DNA of 64,000 nucleotides, taken from assembly GCA_015847255.1 (NCBI GenBank), contig JADLZK010004668.1, forward strand, positions 248,001 through 312,000, in the 5' to 3' direction. How positions within the stretch are numbered: position 1 is the first letter of the stretch; each line of letters begins with the position of its first letter. The notes under the pieces were generated by a model, which worked only from the letters and a program-made list of their open reading frames with translations, ran no database searches and was not told the origin of the DNA. Both the position numbers and the translations under genes were made by a program. Positions 60,171 to 64,000 of the stretch are shown here, one piece after another. Source of the DNA: Hyparrhenia diplandra (Eukaryota > Streptophyta > Magnoliopsida > Poales > Poaceae).

Positions 60171-61417
60171 ATCCGCGGGATGAGCGATTCTTGGGAAACA
60201 AAGGGGAAAGAAAGAAAGGGCACGATGGTAACTTTTCATTGTGTGGCCCAACAAGTCAGTCCACCTAAGCGGAAGAAAATAAGCGGATGATGGACGGAAG
60301 GGCATGGAGGACAAAATAAACTTCGAGTTAGGCACACAAGTAAAATTTGAAGCTTGGGAGGCGTGTAGATCCAAACCAACTTTTAAGGCGCGCAGGTAAA
60401 AGGCTCTCAACCTGCAGGATGCGATTGGGAAGGCAGGGCTGCAGTGGGAGGGCCGCCTCCACTGCGGTCTGGATGATGCGCTCAACACCGCTCACCTCCT
60501 CGTCGAGCTCATGCGGCGGGGAACGCTCCTCAAGATCACTGGCTCCCTGGCGACAAAGCATTCACCTCCTCAACCCACGTCAGCGCTGCCCTGTGTTGGC
60601 CCGCTCTCGTTGGTGCCAACGCTACCTCCTCAGCCTCAGCCTCAGCCTCAGCCTCAGCCACCGCTGCCATGTGCCGCCGCCACCGGGATGAACACAGTGC
60701 CCTGCTGCTTCTGTGGTGTGCCCAGCAAGCTAGGCATGGTGGCCACGCCGGGCCAGATGCAGGGGCATTACTTCTTGGGATGCGGCTGGTGGACTCCGAT
60801 GTGTTCTTTCTTCATGTGGGCAGTATAACTGCCTGCAGTCTGCACAGGTAAGTAACAGGTAAGTATGTGCCTTTCCCCTTTTCATACAGCATATCAGAGC
60901 AAAGGTTCTTGATTATCTATTATTGTATTATTTAAGTTTTTATTAGTCTCATAAAAAAACTAGTTTTTTTTTTCACGCATAGAATTCTTAGAACCTAGAA
61001 CTTAGATTGGGTTGCGGTGGTGTTAGTCAGTTGGTGGGAAGGTTCCAGTTGAGTCAGGTTGTGTGGCATTGTCCGCACGTAAAATCCCTTGCTCGTTCCG
61101 CATCCTTAGGGGCAGCGGTAGATTGAATCATGAGTAGCTTGTGGGGAGGCTGTTATTGAACCGGCTACTCCGATTGTGATTTTTCGAGATACACATCACA
61201 ACTAAGCCTTCGCACAGACTCAATTCCAGTTGGAGGCAGAAAGCAGCAAGACATAGGATCGGTAGGATCATCTCGAAGAAAGCACCATGGTGTTACAATA
61301 CTAGATGTATACTAGTTGGCCATAACTCCAAGCAATTGCACAAGTAATAGCACTCTGTTCTCTGATGGGGTACTAGCAAGGTTCAGAAGTGATGCCCAAA
61401 CTGAATATGGAGTGAGA

Positions 61418-61920
61418 TCAGGGAAGCTTATCTGGTGCTTGCTCCAAAAGTATCTGATTAAATAAATTCCCCCATTCAAGAGCAAAAACTTGACCTGCAG
61501 CTAGTGTCTCGGTGAAAAGCCAATTCTGATAAAATATTTTTGACAGAAATAGATCAGCAGCTCCTCTTCTGTTGCCCGCATCAACTTGTGCACCATTTTC
61601 AAGAAATTCGAACCAATGCAGCTTGCACATGTGAATCTCCCAATATGAATGAAAATATGACCACCTTGTATGTGACCAATCTAACCACAATGGATATAGG
61701 ATAGCAGTGCAGGTGGTGGCCATGGAGATAAAAACTGTGAGGCAGCTCTGTAATGACAATAAGATGGCCATGGTGTTGGTCGCAGATTGGAGCACAGAAA
61801 TAGCCCCTTAGGAATTAGGATAACCTTGGATACCATCACAATCGAAGGTACTGTTGTATTATTGATTTGACTGTAATACCTGACATAGTGTGGCATCCAG
61901 CACTTCGAGCTACCCAGCAC
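61418..61920 (-). other. Copy C block of unknown nature
   Basis: Nearly identical to 29816-30314 of copy A, including the shared deletion relative to B. Minus-strand frames of 125 and 79 codons overlap. Function unknown. Confidence 0.4.
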
Positions 61921-62584
61921 GTCAAGCTCAGCATTGGTAAAGGATTCCTCTCTAGACTTCAGGAGTACTGAATGCCTTTGGACTGCTCCTTGCCTCTGGA
62001 CTGCTCCTTCTCGGGTAGAAATGCAGCCATAGCTTGATGACTAATCATATATTTCTGACTATTAGCACATAGGCTGAGAGCAGACAATGAACACACAATA
62101 TGTTGTGTCAGTAATGCAACTGGGATGTCAAGGTTGGCTTCTTGGTCAAAAGCAGTGGCTGAGGAAACTGATGCCTTCAGAAGCAATGCACAAGGCCCAC
62201 TTAAAGTATCCTTGCTGGTGTGAAGCAATCTCATAGATATGACTATGCTGATAGACAGTAACATGATGCCGGTATCAAAGGTGAGTGAGCAGTGGCTATC
62301 CATGCATAAATTGCTGCTAGAGCCAGATGTATCTAGAGGGTGCAAAACTGACAGTGATGAGACCTTAAGAACCCATGTCTTGAACACTCATGCAAACACC
62401 CATGGAGGCAGAAATCAGCAAGACACAGGATTGGTTGGAAAGTGGCTCCAAGTAAGAACATGTGGGTAGCAAAGTGGCTCCATCTATACAAGCTAGGTTT
62501 CACTACAGAAAGGCTATGGTAGAGTTACTGGAACTGAAGCAAAAAGACTACTGTGAAGGATTACTTTCAAGCTTTTGAAGACTC

Positions 62585-63735
62585 ATGTTGATAAACATAG
62601 CAGATGGTGAATTTCATGCTAAAGGTCGGGTTTCCCTCTACGCGGATGACGTGGTCATGTTCCTCCGTCTGGTTGCTACGGATATTGATCTTGTCATGGA
62701 TATTTTATGGGTGTTTGGTGCAGCTACAGGGGAAGAAAACAAATAATCAAAGGAGTAACGTCACCCCAATTTGCTGCTCCAGCGAGGAAATGGATTTGGT
62801 ACAACAGACCTTGCGATGGCGGTGGACCTGCCACCTTGGGCACTGAAGGCCATGGATAAGATCCATAGGGGGTTGCAAAGGGGGACACTGCTTGCTGCTT
62901 GGACGAAATTAACTCGGCCACTAGAACTTCGGTTGTCTGGCGGCCACTAACTACTCTCCAGTTTTAGCGGTGAGGGTTGTATGTCAATTGTCCGCTTGTA
63001 AAATTCCTGAATTCAAGCTTGGGTTTTGTGGCGGCATTGGTGAGGATGTGCCATTCGAGTTGTGTGGCACTTGTTCGCACATAAAATTTCTTGGTCAATC
63101 TGCGGCGTCCAGGTGTTGGGCACTGGTTGGGTACTGGTTGCTGTCCTCAAGCAAGTGCTCCAATCCAGGTTGCTCTGTGTGCTGATTTGAGGATTCACAT
63201 CACAGCATGGGAAACATGACCTGAAATCATTGTGCTGAGCACTTCGAATGAGATGATTATGGTTAGAACGAACTCAGCTGGACAAACCGTGGGCTGCCTT
63301 CCCTATTCAAGTGCTGGAGCCTGTCAAAGCTCTCTTTTCTGCAGCCATGAACACAATTGTGGGTGATGGAAATACCACTCTGTTCTGGACCAACAATTGG
63401 CTCCATGGCCTGTCCTTGCTGTCCTAGCCCTTCACATTTTCTCCCTGGACCCCAAAGCGGCGATGGAATCGACAAAAGTTAGTGAAGTGTTGCATGTGCA
63501 TCAATGGACAAACAACATCCAGGGTGCTCTCAGTGTTGCTGGTCTTGCCGGAATCATGGACCTGCAAGAGAAGTGTAGTTAATGTTGGGCGTCGGGACAA
63601 ACATCGGTGGCGGTTCTCTGCTACTGGACAGTATTTGTCGAAATCGACTTATGAGACCTTCATTGGATCTGCACATTTTGAACCTTGGAGGAGCCAGGAT
63701 GAAGCAACAGTTTGCACTTAGATTAGGATTCTGGA
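62585..63735 (+). pseudogene. LINE reverse transcriptase remnant, copy C
   Basis: Matches copy A almost base for base: a YADDVVMFLRLVATDIDLVM core, VFGAATG, SNVTPICCSSEEMDLVQQ, and later NTIVGDGNTTLFWTNNWLHG and SVAGLAGIMDL in broken frames. Copy C keeps YADDVV where A has YADDLV. Confidence 0.8.
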
Positions 63736-64000
63736 AGGGAAACTTCATTTGTTTTCCCTTTCTGTACTCGTCTTTTGTAGGAAACTCCTGTACTTATTGT
63801 TTTGTTTCCTGTACTTACTATAATGAAAAGGCAGAGAACCTTCTGTTGTTCCTAGAAAAAAAAAAACTTGTCGGCGCCCTGTGTTCTTGCTGTGATAATC
63901 TGTTTGTAAAGATTTTTTGGTTCCTTGTGGGTAATATAATCTTTAATTGCAGATGAATGGAATATATTTGGTCAGAATTCAGTGTGAATTTATGTTATGT

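Larger units (their letters stand above)
55875..60406 (-). mobile_element. Mutator-like element (MULE), 4,532 bp, 9-bp target duplication
   Basis: TCAACCTGC occurs at 55866-55874 and 60407-60415, exactly flanking the element. The ends are long inverted repeats of about 120 bp: the left starts GAGCCTTTCACTGTGTGCCC and the right, read in inverse, GAGCCTTTTACCTGCGCGCC. Both continue with GGATCTACA, TGTGCC and CATGCCCTTC. Inside is a decayed mudrA-like transposase on the minus strand and a GC-rich stretch near the right end. A 9-bp duplication with long TIRs is diagnostic of Mutator. Confidence 0.95.
55411..60828 (+). pseudogene. ERI1/ERI2-like exonuclease, copy C, split by a MULE
   Basis: The 5' part (55411-55874) starts MSSFDHFLVIDFEATC and then breaks up through many small indels in GC-rich sequence. 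EEHGAKKGK and the region before FDEWIN are still visible. The gene is interrupted inside the sequence for FNLQDAI by the MULE and resumes at 60407. The 3' part is clean: LHCGLDDALNTAHLLVELM, TLLKITGSLATKHSPP, a (QP)n linker longer than in A, and the complete GRF finger CCFCG..GHYFLGCGWWTPMC with stop TAA at 60826-60828. Removing the MULE and one target copy gives the A-like sequence across the junction. Nothing here can make a full enzyme. Confidence 0.85.
55135..64000. repeat. Tandem repeat copy C (runs off the window)
   Basis: Third copy, split by a MULE at 55875-60406. Its upstream region resembles B (GAGCGTACCTGGGCCGA, GCTGAGCAATAAGAAAAAA), while from just left of the MULE onward it is almost identical to A. 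The window ends in the spacer after the LINE debris. Confidence 0.9.

Noticed and set aside
59402..60223. 273-residue minus-strand frame as an intact gene
   Set aside because: It fuses a composition-driven GC-rich open stretch to the PB1-like N-terminus of a dead MULE transposase.
1..64000. A novel defence, biosynthetic or regulatory gene cluster
   Set aside because: Apart from two ordinary host genes, coding content is transposon-derived or pseudogenic; no set of linked intact enzymes exists here.

Overview
The window reads as nuclear DNA of a grass (Poaceae). Tourist- and Stowaway-type MITEs, a CACTA end with panicoid-style subterminal motifs, hAT and Mutator remnants, LINE debris and GC-rich gene 5' ends all point that way. 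I cannot name the species.

Layout. 1-2.9 kb: decayed hAT transposase (+) whose 3' end lies about 50 bp from the TATA box of the next gene. 3.18-6.76 kb: nine-exon YTH-domain m6A reader of the ECT family (+). 7.8-17.4 kb: Raf-like (STY/HT1-type) protein kinase (-), converging on the YTH gene, with a 7.0 kb intron packed with TE insertions and an intronic triplication. 17.1-24.5 kb: decayed tandem array built from the kinase leader/promoter plus intergenic blocks (L-X-Y-Z-W), carrying a SINE-like tract, a Tourist MITE and a minisatellite. 24.5-27.3 kb: CACTA end with another TE inside. 27.4 kb to the window end: roughly 8.9 kb tandem repeat in three copies (A, B, C). Each copy starts with an intronless ERI1/ERI2-like DEDDh exonuclease pseudogene with a C-terminal GRF zinc finger, followed by an unidentified conserved block and LINE reverse-transcriptase debris. 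In A and B a Stowaway-like MITE and a ~1 kb retroposon-like insertion with a 17-bp target duplication follow. Copies A and B are separated by an unrelated 8.7 kb segment (37.5-46.2 kb) carrying fragments of three host genes (receptor kinase, EF-1alpha, alpha/beta hydrolase), all on the minus strand. Copy C is split by a 4.5 kb Mutator-like element (MULE) with a perfect 9-bp target duplication.

Only the YTH reader and the kinase look like functional host genes. Both carry single-base frameshifts, mostly in homopolymers, that suggest residual consensus errors rather than gene death. The exonuclease copies look pseudogenic but may also be affected by such errors. I found no self-contained new enzymatic system. 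The most informative content is the nested insertion history: empty and filled target sites, copy-specific MITEs, a mosaic copy, and a duplicated kinase promoter array.
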